Assembly (NCBI RefSeq): GCF_011316935.1
Contig: NZ_WLYS01000001.1
Span: 310,001-374,000 of the forward strand
Direction: 5' to 3'
Origin: Sphingobacterium chungjuense
GTDB lineage: Bacteria; Bacteroidota; Bacteroidia; Sphingobacteriales; Sphingobacteriaceae
Length of the DNA stretch: 64,000 nucleotides
Positions 1-8,490 of the stretch are shown here, piece after piece. A model generated the notes under the pieces. The model did not search any database, was not told the DNA's origin, and saw only the letters and a list, made by a program, of their open reading frames with translations. Numbering within the stretch: position 1 is the stretch's first letter; every line of letters starts with the position of its first letter. Both the position numbers and the translations under genes were made by a program.

Positions 1-104
1 GGCCGTCACCACAAAATGTGTATTATCCATGCGCCAAAAATACGATTATATCCGACATTACCGATGGATGTGCATCTTGTATGAAAAAGCAGTAACTTAG
101 AAGC
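1..104. other. Left edge, no gene assigned
   Basis: All three forward frames run open from the window edge and then stop (at 82-84, 98-100 and 93-95), so this may hold the last 27-33 codons of an upstream gene. None of the three short peptides is recognisable and there is no hairpin terminator, so no call is made. The stretch immediately precedes the symporter gene. Confidence 0.3.
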
Positions 105-1352
105 ATGCGTCGCATTCTCAAAAATTATCAATCGATCATATTGCTGCTCATCGGTATCGTGCTGGGCAGTCTGATCGGCGTATTTGCGCCAGATCTGGTG
201 ACGTACCTGAAACCATTGGGAGAGATTTTTCTGAATCTACTTTTCGTCGCTGTCATACCCTTACTCTTTTTTGCGATCACCGCATCCATTGGCACCATCC
301 AAGATGGTGGCCATTTGGTGAAGATTGTCGGGACGATGACCGCTGTTTTTGTCTTGACGATCTGCATCGCCGCGATAGCCACTATCGCGGGTCTTTGGCT
401 CGTGCCAGTCACCGCCGTGGCTGATGCTGACGCAACACAATCCTTGTTAGATAGTGGACTGGCAGATGAATCATGGGGGGATCGCATCGTTCGTTTTCTG
501 ACTGTGAGCGAATTTAATCAACTATTATCACGTCAAAATATATTAGCATTTGTACTTATTTCGGTGTTGATTGGTATTGCGGTACGCAAAACGGGTAAAG
601 GAGCCGATGCATTTCTGAGTTTCTTGACTTCCGGTAGCGAAGTGATGCAGCAATTATTGGCACTCATTATGAAGGCTGGACCTATTGGTTTGGGGGCGTA
701 TTTCGCCTATCAAGTGAAAACATACGGACCTGAACTTTTTGGATTTTATGCCAAGCCCATGGCTTTTTATTACCTATTTAGTCTGCTATACTTCTTCGTG
801 TTTTTTAGTTTGTATGCTTATGTAGCACGCGGATTTTCTGGAATTGGAACGTACTGGCGTAATAATATCACCCCCAGTCTGACGGCAATTAGTACCTGTA
901 GTAGCTTGGCTACGATGCCTGCTAACATTGCCGCGGCAAAACGAATGGGCATACCCGATGTAGTGGCTAATGTGGTCATTCCTTTGGGAAATACGCTTTA
1001 TAAAAATGGCTCCGCCATTTCGTCTATTTTAAAAATTTATGTGGCTTTCGCTATTTTGGGTTGGAATTTCTTCGAACTAGAAACGCTGGTAATTGCCGTG
1101 GGCATTACGCTGTTGGTCAGCATGGTCGCTGGCGGCATTCCCAATGGTGGCTTTATTGGCGAATTGTTGATGATTTCCATCTATAACATTCCCAACGAAG
1201 CAGTCCCAGCTGTACTCATCATTGGTGCATTGGTCGATCCTTTGGCCACCATATTGAATGCAACGGGCGATACGGTAGCTGCCATGTTGGTGGCTCGATT
1301 TGTCAAAGTCGAAGCCACTTCTAAAGAAATAGTGACAGTGCGCGATACGTGA
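105..1352 (+). CDS. DAACS-family (dicarboxylate/amino acid:cation) symporter, divergent subtype
   Basis: A 415-residue polytopic inner-membrane protein with the GltPh/DctA fold: a first helix at about residues 8-30, a serine-rich HP1 loop at 261-272 (AISTCSSLATMP), a TM7 segment beginning PLGNTLYKNGS at 293-303, an HP2 loop GGIPNGG at 343-349, and a TM8 segment DPLATILNATGD at 378-389. The family takes up dicarboxylates or amino acids coupled to Na+ or H+. Against the canonical TM7 motif (NMDGT) this protein has Y299, K300 and N301, and against the TM8 motif (DMxRTxxNVxGD) the substrate-contacting arginine is A381. The Na1-site residues N385 and D389 are kept. Dicarboxylate or glutamate transport is therefore doubtful, and a neutral substrate is more likely (inference). 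The gene stands alone, with no obvious promoter in the 104 bases before it. Confidence 0.85.
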   Translation: MRRILKNYQSIILLLIGIVLGSLIGVFAPDLVTYLKPLGEIFLNLLFVAVIPLLFFAITASIGTIQDGGHLVKIVGTMTAVFVLTICIAAIATIAGLWLVPVTAVADADATQSLLDSGLADESWGDRIVRFLTVSEFNQLLSRQNILAFVLISVLIGIAVRKTGKGADAFLSFLTSGSEVMQQLLALIMKAGPIGLGAYFAYQVKTYGPELFGFYAKPMAFYYLFSLLYFFVFFSLYAYVARGFSGIGTYWRNNITPSLTAISTCSSLATMPANIAAAKRMGIPDVVANVVIPLGNTLYKNGSAISSILKIYVAFAILGWNFFELETLVIAVGITLLVSMVAGGIPNGGFIGELLMISIYNIPNEAVPAVLIIGALVDPLATILNATGDTVAAMLVARFVKVEATSKEIVTVRDT

Positions 1353-1423
1353 TAATTTAGTTACACCCATTAATAACATCTACATAATTGAGTTTTACTC
1401 ACTGTCAATCACTTATTTATTTC

Positions 1424-1440
1424 TTTAGAATATTTCTAAA
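1424..1440. promoter_or_regulatory. Perfect palindrome upstream of ccmE, candidate operator
   Basis: TTTAGAA-TAT-TTCTAAA, a perfect inverted repeat with 7-base arms, lies 46 bases before the candidate -7 box of ccmE. The right half extends into a 16-mer (1429-1444) that recurs exactly at 50885-50900, before the TonB-type receptor gene. The size and symmetry resemble binding sites of dimeric repressors. The regulator is unknown, and AT-rich chance symmetry remains possible. Confidence 0.4.
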
Positions 1441-1485
1441 TAATTAGCGAAAATTGTAAAATTCATTCCTTCTCTGCTTAATTCG

Positions 1486-1493
1486 TAATTTTG
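1486..1493 (+). promoter_or_regulatory. Candidate -7 box (TAATTTTG) for ccmE-ccmF
   Basis: An exact match to the Bacteroidota TAnnTTTG -7 element, 20 bases before the ccmE ATG. No TTTG at the -33 spacing was found (the nearest TTG is 29 bases away), so only the proximal element is supported. Confidence 0.45.
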
Positions 1494-1513
1494 CAATTCG
1501 AAAAGAGCATAAT

Positions 1514-1933
1514 ATGAAAAAGAGTTCCATTTTATTGATGGTCATCATTGCCGTAGCGATTGCTATGATTTTGGTGATCTACACCGATTCTAGCACGTAT
1601 TCTACGTTTACCGAAGCCAAAGAAAAGCAGACGGAGCTGTATGTGGTTGGTGTGTTGAATAAAGAGAAATCTTTGGATTACGATCCGGTGAAAGATCCTA
1701 ATCATTTCTCCTTTCATATGTTTGACAATGATAGCACAGAGTGTATGGTAGTGTTCAATGGATCTAAACCACAGGATATTGAACGTTCTGAGCAGATCGT
1801 GTTGACGGGCAAGATGGATGGCAATGTATTTCATGCTTCCAAGATCTTGATGAAATGCCCATCGAAATACAATCAAGACCAGATGGAAGTCATTGAGACA
1901 TCTTCTGCTTTCAATACCACTACCGTAAAATAA
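1514..1933 (+). CDS. ccmE: Cytochrome c maturation protein CcmE (CxxxY variant)
   Basis: A 139-residue haem chaperone of System I cytochrome c maturation. It has an N-terminal membrane anchor (residues 4-23) followed by a periplasmic OB-fold domain, with the conserved core TFTEAKEKQTELYVVGVL near 31-48 and VLTGKMDGNVFHASKILMKC at 96-115. CcmE receives haem from CcmC and passes it to the CcmF haem lyase. In E. coli haem is bound covalently by a histidine in an HxxxY motif; here the position is C115-P-S-K-Y119, i.e. CxxxY. Such variants are known in Desulfovibrio and archaea. It lies 25 bases before ccmF, consistent with co-transcription. The other ccm genes (A-D) are not in the window. Confidence 0.9.
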   Translation: MKKSSILLMVIIAVAIAMILVIYTDSSTYSTFTEAKEKQTELYVVGVLNKEKSLDYDPVKDPNHFSFHMFDNDSTECMVVFNGSKPQDIERSEQIVLTGKMDGNVFHASKILMKCPSKYNQDQMEVIETSSAFNTTTVK

Positions 1934-1958
1934 ACTCCTCTACATCCCAATCTTAGAT

Positions 1959-4418
1959 ATGGATATCAACTTTATAGGCGAAAACTTATTACCCGGCCAG
2001 ATCGGTCAGTTTTTCGTTATTTTATCTTTTGGCGCCGCACTGCTTTCTTGTATCGCGTATTTCTTCGCAAGCAAAGATCCGCTAGATACGGCGTGGAAAA
2101 CGATTGCCAGAGGAGCATTTTGGATCAATACGATCTCGGTCATCACGATCGGTTCTATTCTATTTTATATTATCTACAATCATTTATTCGAATACCATTA
2201 CGCCTACGCGCACTCTTCAAAAGCCTTACCTACACACTATATCATCTCTTCTTTCTGGGAAGGTCAGGAAGGTAGTTTTTGGTTATGGATGTTCTGGCAA
2301 TGTGTATTGAGTACGATTTTGGTAGCAACGGCCAAATCGTGGGAAAGTCCGGTGATGACCTTCGTAATGCTTTGTCAGACGTTCTTGGCATCCATGCTGA
2401 TTGGTGTGGAAGTATTTGGTACACGTGTGGGTAGCTCGCCCTTTATTTTATTGCGCGATGCGATGAACTGGCCAATCTTGAGCGACCCGAATTATCTTTC
2501 GATGATTTCTGATGGCCGCGGACTGAATCCACTCTTACAAAATTATTGGATGGTGATCCATCCGCCGACGTTATTTTTAGGATTTGCTTCGATGATCGTT
2601 CCGTTTGCATTTGCTGGTGCAGGATTGTGGCAGCGTCGTTACAAAGAATGGATTTCACCAGGATTGCCATGGGCACTTTTTGCTGTCATGATCTTGGGTG
2701 CGGGTATTATCATGGGTTCATTCTGGGCCTATGAAGCTTTAAACTTTGGTGGCTTTTGGGCTTGGGATCCTGTAGAAAACGTGTCGATTATTCCATGGTT
2801 CACGCTTATCGCAGCCGTGCATGTGATGATCGCGTACAAGAATTCTGGTCACGCCTATTTTACAGCCACTTTTTTGGCTTTAATCAGCTTCGTCTTGGTG
2901 ATCTACGCTTCTTATCTAACGCGCAGCGGTATTTTGGGCGAAACGTCAGTACACTCATTCACCAGTCTGGGAATGTCTGGCCAGTTGATTATTTTCAATG
3001 CTATTTTCTTTTTTGTGATGGTCGGGTTATTAGTATGGCGTCGCAAAGAACTTCCGAGCACACAGAAAGAAGAGGATATTTACTCTCGCGAATTCTGGCT
3101 TTTCATTGGTGCGTTGATCTTGACGGTAGCTTGTATTCAGATTATTGCGACCACTTCTATCCCCGTGTTCAATGCTATTTTCGGCACCAAAGTAGCACCT
3201 CCGATTGATCCTATTCCACATTACAACAAGTGGCAAGGGGCTTTTGCTGTGGTCGTGATGTTGGTCACCGGTTTTACACAATTCCTAAAATATAAACGTA
3301 GCGATGCGAAGAAATTTTGGACTTCGCTCCTCCTTGTCTTAGCCATTACCTTGGTCTTGTCGGCCGGTGTCGTGTATGTGACTAAGGTATACACCAATAT
3401 CATGTATATTTTGATCACGTTCGGTGCAGTCTTCTGTATACTTGCCAACGGCAAAATATTAACGGATGCGTTTAAAGGCAAATGGCGTCTTGCCGGTTCG
3501 GCTGTATCGCATATTGGCTTTGGTTTATTGTTGATCGGTGCTTTAGTTGCTGCCGCAACAAGCGAAGTGATTTCTCAGAACAGCAGCGGTTATATCGCGG
3601 TAGCTGGCTTTGATCAAGTCGAAAAACCGGGCGAGAATCTATTCCTTACCGAAGGTGAGCCAGTACAAATGGGTGATTATCGCTTGACCTACATAGGCGA
3701 TAGCGTAGCGATGCCAAATGTGTTTTACAAGATCAAATACGAAAACATCGACGAGGAAACAGGCAAGGTGAAGGAAGAATTTGTATTAACACCATTTGCG
3801 CAAAACAATCCGCAAATGGGTGGATTAATCGGTACGCCTTCTACGAAACATTACGTAACGCACGATATCTACACGTTAATTACGGCAGCGGCATCGGATA
3901 GCCACAACAATGATCCAAAGGCGAGTGATAGCGAGAAATCTGGATTTGAAGACTACGACGAGCCAGCAACCTACGAGGTGAATTTGGGTGACACCTTACG
4001 CTACCGCAATGGCTTCTTTATCGTAGAAAACATCAATCGTGATGCAAAAATCGAAAACATCCCGAAAGGTGAAGATGATATAGTTTTCGGGTTGAAGATT
4101 CGTGTCGTCGCGGCAGATGGCAAAGAGTTTCAGGCAGAACCTTTATTCCTGATTAAGGATGGCAATGTATTCGATTTTCATAAAGATGTAGAAGAGCAGG
4201 GCTTACGTTTTCGGTTCTCGAATATAAAGCCGCAAGCAGACAAATTGGAATTAATGGTATACCAAAAACCATTACCAGAGAAAAAATGGGTGGTTTTCAA
4301 GGCGATCAAATTCCCATACATCAACTTCTTCTGGTGTGGTACCATCGTGATGACGATTGGTTTCTTGATGGCTATCTACAGACGTTGGAAAGATAATCGC
4401 CCACGCACGGCAGCATAA
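1959..4418 (+). CDS. ccmF: Cytochrome c haem lyase subunit CcmF
   Basis: An 819-residue polytopic membrane protein of the CcmF/CcsA haem-handling family. It carries the tryptophan-rich WWD signature at about residues 263-282 (NFGGFWAWDPVENVSIIPW), the conserved HPP at about 200 (MVIHPPTLFLGF), a WEGQEGSFWLWMFW segment near 100, and a large non-membrane domain after about residue 540 that ends in one more transmembrane helix and a basic tail. It joins haem delivered by CcmE to the CxxCH thiols of apocytochromes in the periplasm. Its length is normal for Bacteroidota CcmF. The stop codon overlaps the next gene's ATG by one base (TAATG), so the two are translationally coupled. Confidence 0.95.
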   Translation: MDINFIGENLLPGQIGQFFVILSFGAALLSCIAYFFASKDPLDTAWKTIARGAFWINTISVITIGSILFYIIYNHLFEYHYAYAHSSKALPTHYIISSFWEGQEGSFWLWMFWQCVLSTILVATAKSWESPVMTFVMLCQTFLASMLIGVEVFGTRVGSSPFILLRDAMNWPILSDPNYLSMISDGRGLNPLLQNYWMVIHPPTLFLGFASMIVPFAFAGAGLWQRRYKEWISPGLPWALFAVMILGAGIIMGSFWAYEALNFGGFWAWDPVENVSIIPWFTLIAAVHVMIAYKNSGHAYFTATFLALISFVLVIYASYLTRSGILGETSVHSFTSLGMSGQLIIFNAIFFFVMVGLLVWRRKELPSTQKEEDIYSREFWLFIGALILTVACIQIIATTSIPVFNAIFGTKVAPPIDPIPHYNKWQGAFAVVVMLVTGFTQFLKYKRSDAKKFWTSLLLVLAITLVLSAGVVYVTKVYTNIMYILITFGAVFCILANGKILTDAFKGKWRLAGSAVSHIGFGLLLIGALVAAATSEVISQNSSGYIAVAGFDQVEKPGENLFLTEGEPVQMGDYRLTYIGDSVAMPNVFYKIKYENIDEETGKVKEEFVLTPFAQNNPQMGGLIGTPSTKHYVTHDIYTLITAAASDSHNNDPKASDSEKSGFEDYDEPATYEVNLGDTLRYRNGFFIVENINRDAKIENIPKGEDDIVFGLKIRVVAADGKEFQAEPLFLIKDGNVFDFHKDVEEQGLRFRFSNIKPQADKLELMVYQKPLPEKKWVVFKAIKFPYINFFWCGTIVMTIGFLMAIYRRWKDNRPRTAA

Positions 4419-5182
4419 TGGACATTGTACTGATCGGAAGCGGAAATGTGGCGCATCATCTGGGTAAAGGATTGCAAGCGGCCGGTCATCGTATTGTACA
4501 AGTATATAGTCGTACGGCAGATCATGCGCAGGAATTAGCGAAAGTATTGCACAGCGAATCAATTAATTCACTTGTAGCAATTAGCCCAGATGCCGACTTG
4601 TATTTGCTCGCTGTCACAGATCAAGCATTGCCAGAATTGGTACAGCAATTGCCGGCATCTTGGCAAGGGACTGTGGTGCATTGTTCGGGAGCGACTCCAT
4701 TGGGTTTGTTGGAAAAGAGAGAAAGATATGGTGTGATCTATCCGCCGCAAAGTCTTTCCAAAGACGTGCCCACGGATCTATCTCTTATTCCTTTTGCCAT
4801 TGAAGGCAATAGTCAGGAGGTTACGGAATTTTTATTAAAGCAGATGAGTGCCATAGCACCGCTATCATTCGAGGCAACTACCGAACAGCGATTGGCTTTG
4901 CATCTGGCAGCTGTATTTGCGAACAACTTTTCTAATGCGATGTACCAAATAGCATTTGACATCCTTGCAGCGCAAAACCTTTCGGCAGACTTCATTCGGC
5001 CGATCATATTGGAGACGGCGAATAAGGTGCAAAAACGACTTCCTCAAGAAGTACAAACCGGTCCGGCGCGCAGAAATGATGAGCAAACGATGCAAAAGCA
5101 TTTGGACTATCTCAAACAAGAGCCTGATTGGCAAACGATTTACCAATTAATATCGCAGTTCATTAAAAAAAGTGAGATTTAA
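4418..5182 (+). CDS. Rossmann-like / DUF2520 domain protein
   Basis: A 254-residue cytosolic protein. The N-terminal Rossmann domain has a dinucleotide-binding loop (VLIGSGNVAHHLG, residues 4-16), and the C-terminal helical DUF2520 domain starts at about residue 130. The family resembles F420/NADP-dependent oxidoreductases and pyrroline-5-carboxylate reductase, but no substrate is established. The ATG shares its A with the ccmF stop codon, giving tight coupling, although no role in cytochrome maturation is known. No terminator hairpin is evident after it. Confidence 0.85.
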   Translation: MDIVLIGSGNVAHHLGKGLQAAGHRIVQVYSRTADHAQELAKVLHSESINSLVAISPDADLYLLAVTDQALPELVQQLPASWQGTVVHCSGATPLGLLEKRERYGVIYPPQSLSKDVPTDLSLIPFAIEGNSQEVTEFLLKQMSAIAPLSFEATTEQRLALHLAAVFANNFSNAMYQIAFDILAAQNLSADFIRPIILETANKVQKRLPQEVQTGPARRNDEQTMQKHLDYLKQEPDWQTIYQLISQFIKKSEI

Positions 5183-5254
5183 AATCTCTTTATTACCAAA
5201 TAAGTAAATCTTTTTACAGAGCATATATTTCTTCTATATACTCTTTGATCTTCC

Positions 5255-5330
5255 TAATTTTGCAATACGATTTGTGTGTTATCTAAATAGGATAGAAATC
5301 ATGATTCAGTAATCAAATGGCCTAATTTTG
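5255..5330 (+). promoter_or_regulatory. Two tandem candidate -7 boxes (CCTAATTTTG) before the FMN protein gene
   Basis: The ten bases CCTAATTTTG occur at 5253-5262 and again at 5321-5330, each containing a TAnnTTTG -7 element. They lie about 125 and 57 bases before the ATG at 5387 and may be two start sites or a duplicated promoter. No good TTTG -33 boxes were found at standard spacing. Confidence 0.4.
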
Positions 5331-5386
5331 GCACTGATTACATTAGTAGTATTGAGAAGTGATATTAAATTAATTATATACGTATC

Positions 5387-6940
5387 ATGCGTGTTAGAAA
5401 TCTGATCCTTGGAACGATCATAATCATCAATCTGATTATTATTTCGTTCGGTTTTATTTTCACCCAAAGTTGGTTTTGGCTGTTAATCATACCGGTTCCC
5501 CTATTAATTATCGCCTTGTATCACAGTTTTCAAAGTAGCCATGCTATCTTGAGAAACTATCCTTTGGTAGGCTACTTTCGGTATATTTTTGAATCGATCC
5601 GTCCGGAACTTCGTCAATATTTCTGGGAATCAGATACGGATGGTCGTCCATTCAACAGACGTCAGCGTTCGATAGTGTACCAGCGTGCAAAGAACCAACG
5701 CGAAACCGTGGCCTTCGGAATGCAGACCGATCCACAAGCGATTGGCAACGAGTGGGCCGCGCATTCGGTATTTCCAGTGCACATCGAAAACCACGATTTA
5801 CGCACGATGGTCGGCAACTTTCAATGTAAGCAGCCGTATAGTCTGAGTGTATACAATATTTCGGCAATGAGTTACGGTGCATTGAGCCGTACTGCCATCA
5901 CAGCGCTCAACAAAGGCGCTGCTTTGCAAAATTTTGCACACAATACCGGCGAAGGTGGCATTAGCCAATACCATATTAATGGTGGCGATCTGATTTGGCA
6001 GATTGGTACCGGATATTTTGGCTGTCGGGACGATTTGGGCAAGTTTAGCGCAGAATTATTCCGAGAAAAAGCGACTAAGCCTTACGTGAAAATGATTGAA
6101 ATCAAACTTTCACAAGGTGCAAAACCAGGCCACGGTGGTATTTTGCCTGCGGCAAAAAATACACCAGAAGTCGCTGCCATCCGACATGTGGTACCTGGAA
6201 CTGATGTCATGTCGCCTCCGGCGCACAATGCTTTTTCTACGGCCGAAGGTTTGATCGAGTTTGTACAACATTTGCGTGATCTTTCCGACGGGAAACCGGT
6301 TGGATTCAAGCTTTGCGTGGGTGATAAGCAAGAATTCATTGACATCTGTCATGCGATGCAGCAAACGCAGATTTTCCCTGATTTCATCTCCATCGACGGA
6401 TCAGAAGGTGGTACTGGTGCAGCTCCGTTGGAGTTTACCGACAACTTAGGAATGCCTCTTTACGATGCCTTGGCTTTTATAACCACCACATTGATTCGTT
6501 TCGGTTTGAAGAAACATATCAAGTTGATTGTATCGAGCCGCATTGTAACGGGATTTGATATCTTAAAAGCGGTAGCTTTGGGTGCTGACGCATGTTACAG
6601 CGCACGCGGAATGATGTTTGCATTAGGCTGTATCCAGGCCTTAAAATGTAATGAAGACGTTTGTCCGGTTGGTGTGGCTACACAGCGTCCACACTTGTAC
6701 AAAGGCCTTGATGTGGAGGATAAATATGTACGTGTGGGACAATTCCACCGCAATACCTTACGCGCAACAGTCGAAATTATGGAGGCATGCGGTTTCAAAA
6801 CATTGGAAGATGTGAGCGCTGATAAGTTTTTCCGTAAAGTAGATAATCAAACCACGCTGAGCTTCCACGAGATTTACTTCCGCAATACGGGTAAGTTTGT
6901 CAATAACAGAAGCGGATTTGAACCGGAAATTTTCGAATAA
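5387..6940 (+). CDS. Membrane-anchored FMN-binding glutamate synthase-like protein
   Basis: A 517-residue protein with two N-terminal transmembrane helices (about 5-23 and 27-46) followed by the FMN (beta/alpha)8-barrel domain of glutamate synthase (about 120-460). Visible signatures are GHGGILPAAKN, FISIDGSEGGTGAAP, and a cysteine cluster C415-x5-C421-x4-C426 with the following PVGVATQRP, which in GltB ligates a [3Fe-4S] cluster. The glutaminase (class II amidotransferase) domain and the GXGXG domain of full GltB are absent, so it cannot draw ammonia from glutamine by itself. The family is widespread in Bacteroidota as a stand-alone protein; the true electron donor and substrate are unknown. 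It is followed by a terminator and forms a single-gene unit. Confidence 0.85.
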   Translation: MRVRNLILGTIIIINLIIISFGFIFTQSWFWLLIIPVPLLIIALYHSFQSSHAILRNYPLVGYFRYIFESIRPELRQYFWESDTDGRPFNRRQRSIVYQRAKNQRETVAFGMQTDPQAIGNEWAAHSVFPVHIENHDLRTMVGNFQCKQPYSLSVYNISAMSYGALSRTAITALNKGAALQNFAHNTGEGGISQYHINGGDLIWQIGTGYFGCRDDLGKFSAELFREKATKPYVKMIEIKLSQGAKPGHGGILPAAKNTPEVAAIRHVVPGTDVMSPPAHNAFSTAEGLIEFVQHLRDLSDGKPVGFKLCVGDKQEFIDICHAMQQTQIFPDFISIDGSEGGTGAAPLEFTDNLGMPLYDALAFITTTLIRFGLKKHIKLIVSSRIVTGFDILKAVALGADACYSARGMMFALGCIQALKCNEDVCPVGVATQRPHLYKGLDVEDKYVRVGQFHRNTLRATVEIMEACGFKTLEDVSADKFFRKVDNQTTLSFHEIYFRNTGKFVNNRSGFEPEIFE

Positions 6941-6970
6941 AAAACAAATACAACAAACACAAACAAAGCG

Positions 6971-7010
6971 AAACCCTTGGCTCACACGAGTCAGGGGTTT
7001 ACTTTTTTAT
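6971..7010 (+). terminator. Rho-independent terminator after the FMN protein gene
   Basis: Arms 6971-6983 and 6988-7000 (AAACCCTTGGCTC / GAGTCAGGGGTTT, two mispairs) around an ACAC loop, followed by ACTTTTTTAT. It starts 30 bases after the stop codon. Confidence 0.75.
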
Positions 7011-7151
7011 GGGCAGAACGGTTTCAAAAAAAAATCGGTATATTTAAGAAAGCATTCAAAAATGCGAAGTGTAAACAGTAGCTCGAATGAATTTTTTTTC
7101 TTAGGATGCGCTTGTGTTGTTTACGGGGAAAATTTTAAAAAGATCAAATAG

Positions 7152-7619
7152 ATGGAAAGTATTATACCTGTACTTCTTGTTGTTGGTGGATTGATTTACA
7201 AAATCTATCAGAATTATCAGGAGGAGATGGAAAAGGCTCGGAAGCGTCAGCAAAATTTACCGAAGAAAACCGCTCCGAAGACCGTGGTTACGGCGCCGCG
7301 TACCACCACAGCAAAACGTCGGGAGGCAAACGTACCGGTACCTCCTACGCCAAAACCAGTTTATGATAGACAACTTGGCCGACCAAAGCCGACCAAAATT
7401 GTTCGAAAACCAGTGGAGATGCCTGAAAAAATGGTACTAGAACAAGAAGTACCTGTCGAAGTAACGCGTCTGCGCGCGCAAAAGGCTAAACAAAAATCGG
7501 CCAAGAAGATGGAATTGGTGAACGTTACAGCGGCTTTGCCACAACAGCAGCAAGCTCATTTTGACTTGAGACAGGCAGTCATTCACGCAGCCATATTAGA
7601 GCGGCCGTACGCTGATTAA
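7152..7619 (+). CDS. Small basic membrane-anchored protein of unknown function
   Basis: A 155-residue protein with one N-terminal hydrophobic segment (about 3-15), then a lysine/arginine-rich, proline- and threonine-rich, low-complexity middle region (25-125), and a short ordered-looking end (HFDLRQAVIHAAILERPYAD). As I recall, a DLRxAVIxxxILxRPY-like tail recurs on otherwise variable Bacteroidota proteins of this kind, suggesting a docking motif (inference). The predicted topology is a short membrane anchor with a disordered cationic cytosolic part. It faces the omega-amidase gene convergently with only 18 bases between them. The function is not known. Confidence 0.6.
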   Translation: MESIIPVLLVVGGLIYKIYQNYQEEMEKARKRQQNLPKKTAPKTVVTAPRTTTAKRREANVPVPPTPKPVYDRQLGRPKPTKIVRKPVEMPEKMVLEQEVPVEVTRLRAQKAKQKSAKKMELVNVTAALPQQQQAHFDLRQAVIHAAILERPYAD

Positions 7620-7637
7620 TCTTGTCAAAAGCTACAA

Positions 7638-8414
7638 CTATAGAATCGTGAATTTATCTTGATCTTTTAAGAAAGGTAAGTTCTGCCGCGTTTCTATGAG
7701 ATCTTTAGGATTTAGTGTAAATGTATATAAATCTTCATCCTCTGGTTTATAATACACCACATCACCAGCAGGCGAAATACACATGGAACCCCCAGAGTAA
7801 TACGTCTCGTTTCCGTCATGCCCTACTCGATTGACACCAATGACATACGATTGATTTTCAATAGCTCTGGCTGGTATGAGTGCGCGCCAGTGTGCCGAAC
7901 GTTTGTCTGGCCAGTTCGCGGTGTAAACCAACAAATCGTACGCGTCATTCTCATTGCGAGACCAAACTGGGAAACGTAGATCATAGCACACCATGGGACA
8001 GATGCGCCAACCTTTAATATTCAGTATTACACGAGATGATCCAGCGGTGAAATGTTCATCTTCTTGAGCCATGCTGAATAGATGTCGCTTATCGTAATGC
8101 ACAAATGTACCGTCTGGCGACATCCAGACGAACCGGTTGTAATAACGCCCTTCTTCTTCAATAATTAAAGAACCAGCAACGACGCAATCAAACTTTTTGG
8201 AAAGATCAAACATCCAATGCATCGTTGGCCCGGACATTGTCTCCGCACAAGCAGCCACATTCATGGTAAAACCAGTATTGAACATTTCTGGCAGAATGAT
8301 CAAATCTGTTTTTTCGCGCAGTCCGGATAGGCGAAGTGAGAGGTTTTGCAGATTCTTCTCGGCATTCTCCCAGAATAGGTACGCTTGAAATATTGTTACT
8401 TTAATTTGCTCCAT
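7638..8414 (-). CDS. Omega-amidase / carbon-nitrogen hydrolase (YafV-like)
   Basis: A 258-residue nitrilase-superfamily enzyme with the complete Glu-Lys-Cys triad: E43 (LPEMFNTGF), K109 (HYDKRHLFSM) and C143 (CPMVCYDLRFPVW). The closest characterised group is omega-amidase/YafV, which hydrolyses 2-oxoglutaramate and 2-oxosuccinamate in the methionine-salvage repair pathway; the bulky FPVW after the catalytic Cys fits that group. Cytosolic. It lies 76 bases downstream of the polyprenyl synthase gene on the same strand and may be co-transcribed. Confidence 0.85.
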   Translation of the reverse strand: MEQIKVTIFQAYLFWENAEKNLQNLSLRLSGLREKTDLIILPEMFNTGFTMNVAACAETMSGPTMHWMFDLSKKFDCVVAGSLIIEEEGRYYNRFVWMSPDGTFVHYDKRHLFSMAQEDEHFTAGSSRVILNIKGWRICPMVCYDLRFPVWSRNENDAYDLLVYTANWPDKRSAHWRALIPARAIENQSYVIGVNRVGHDGNETYYSGGSMCISPAGDVVYYKPEDEDLYTFTLNPKDLIETRQNLPFLKDQDKFTIL

Positions 8415-8490
8415 AAATACGTGTTCGATCTGCGCCTTTCGGCAACCTTTAATTACAAATTAGGTAATAATTCGCAGTAATCCTAATGGA

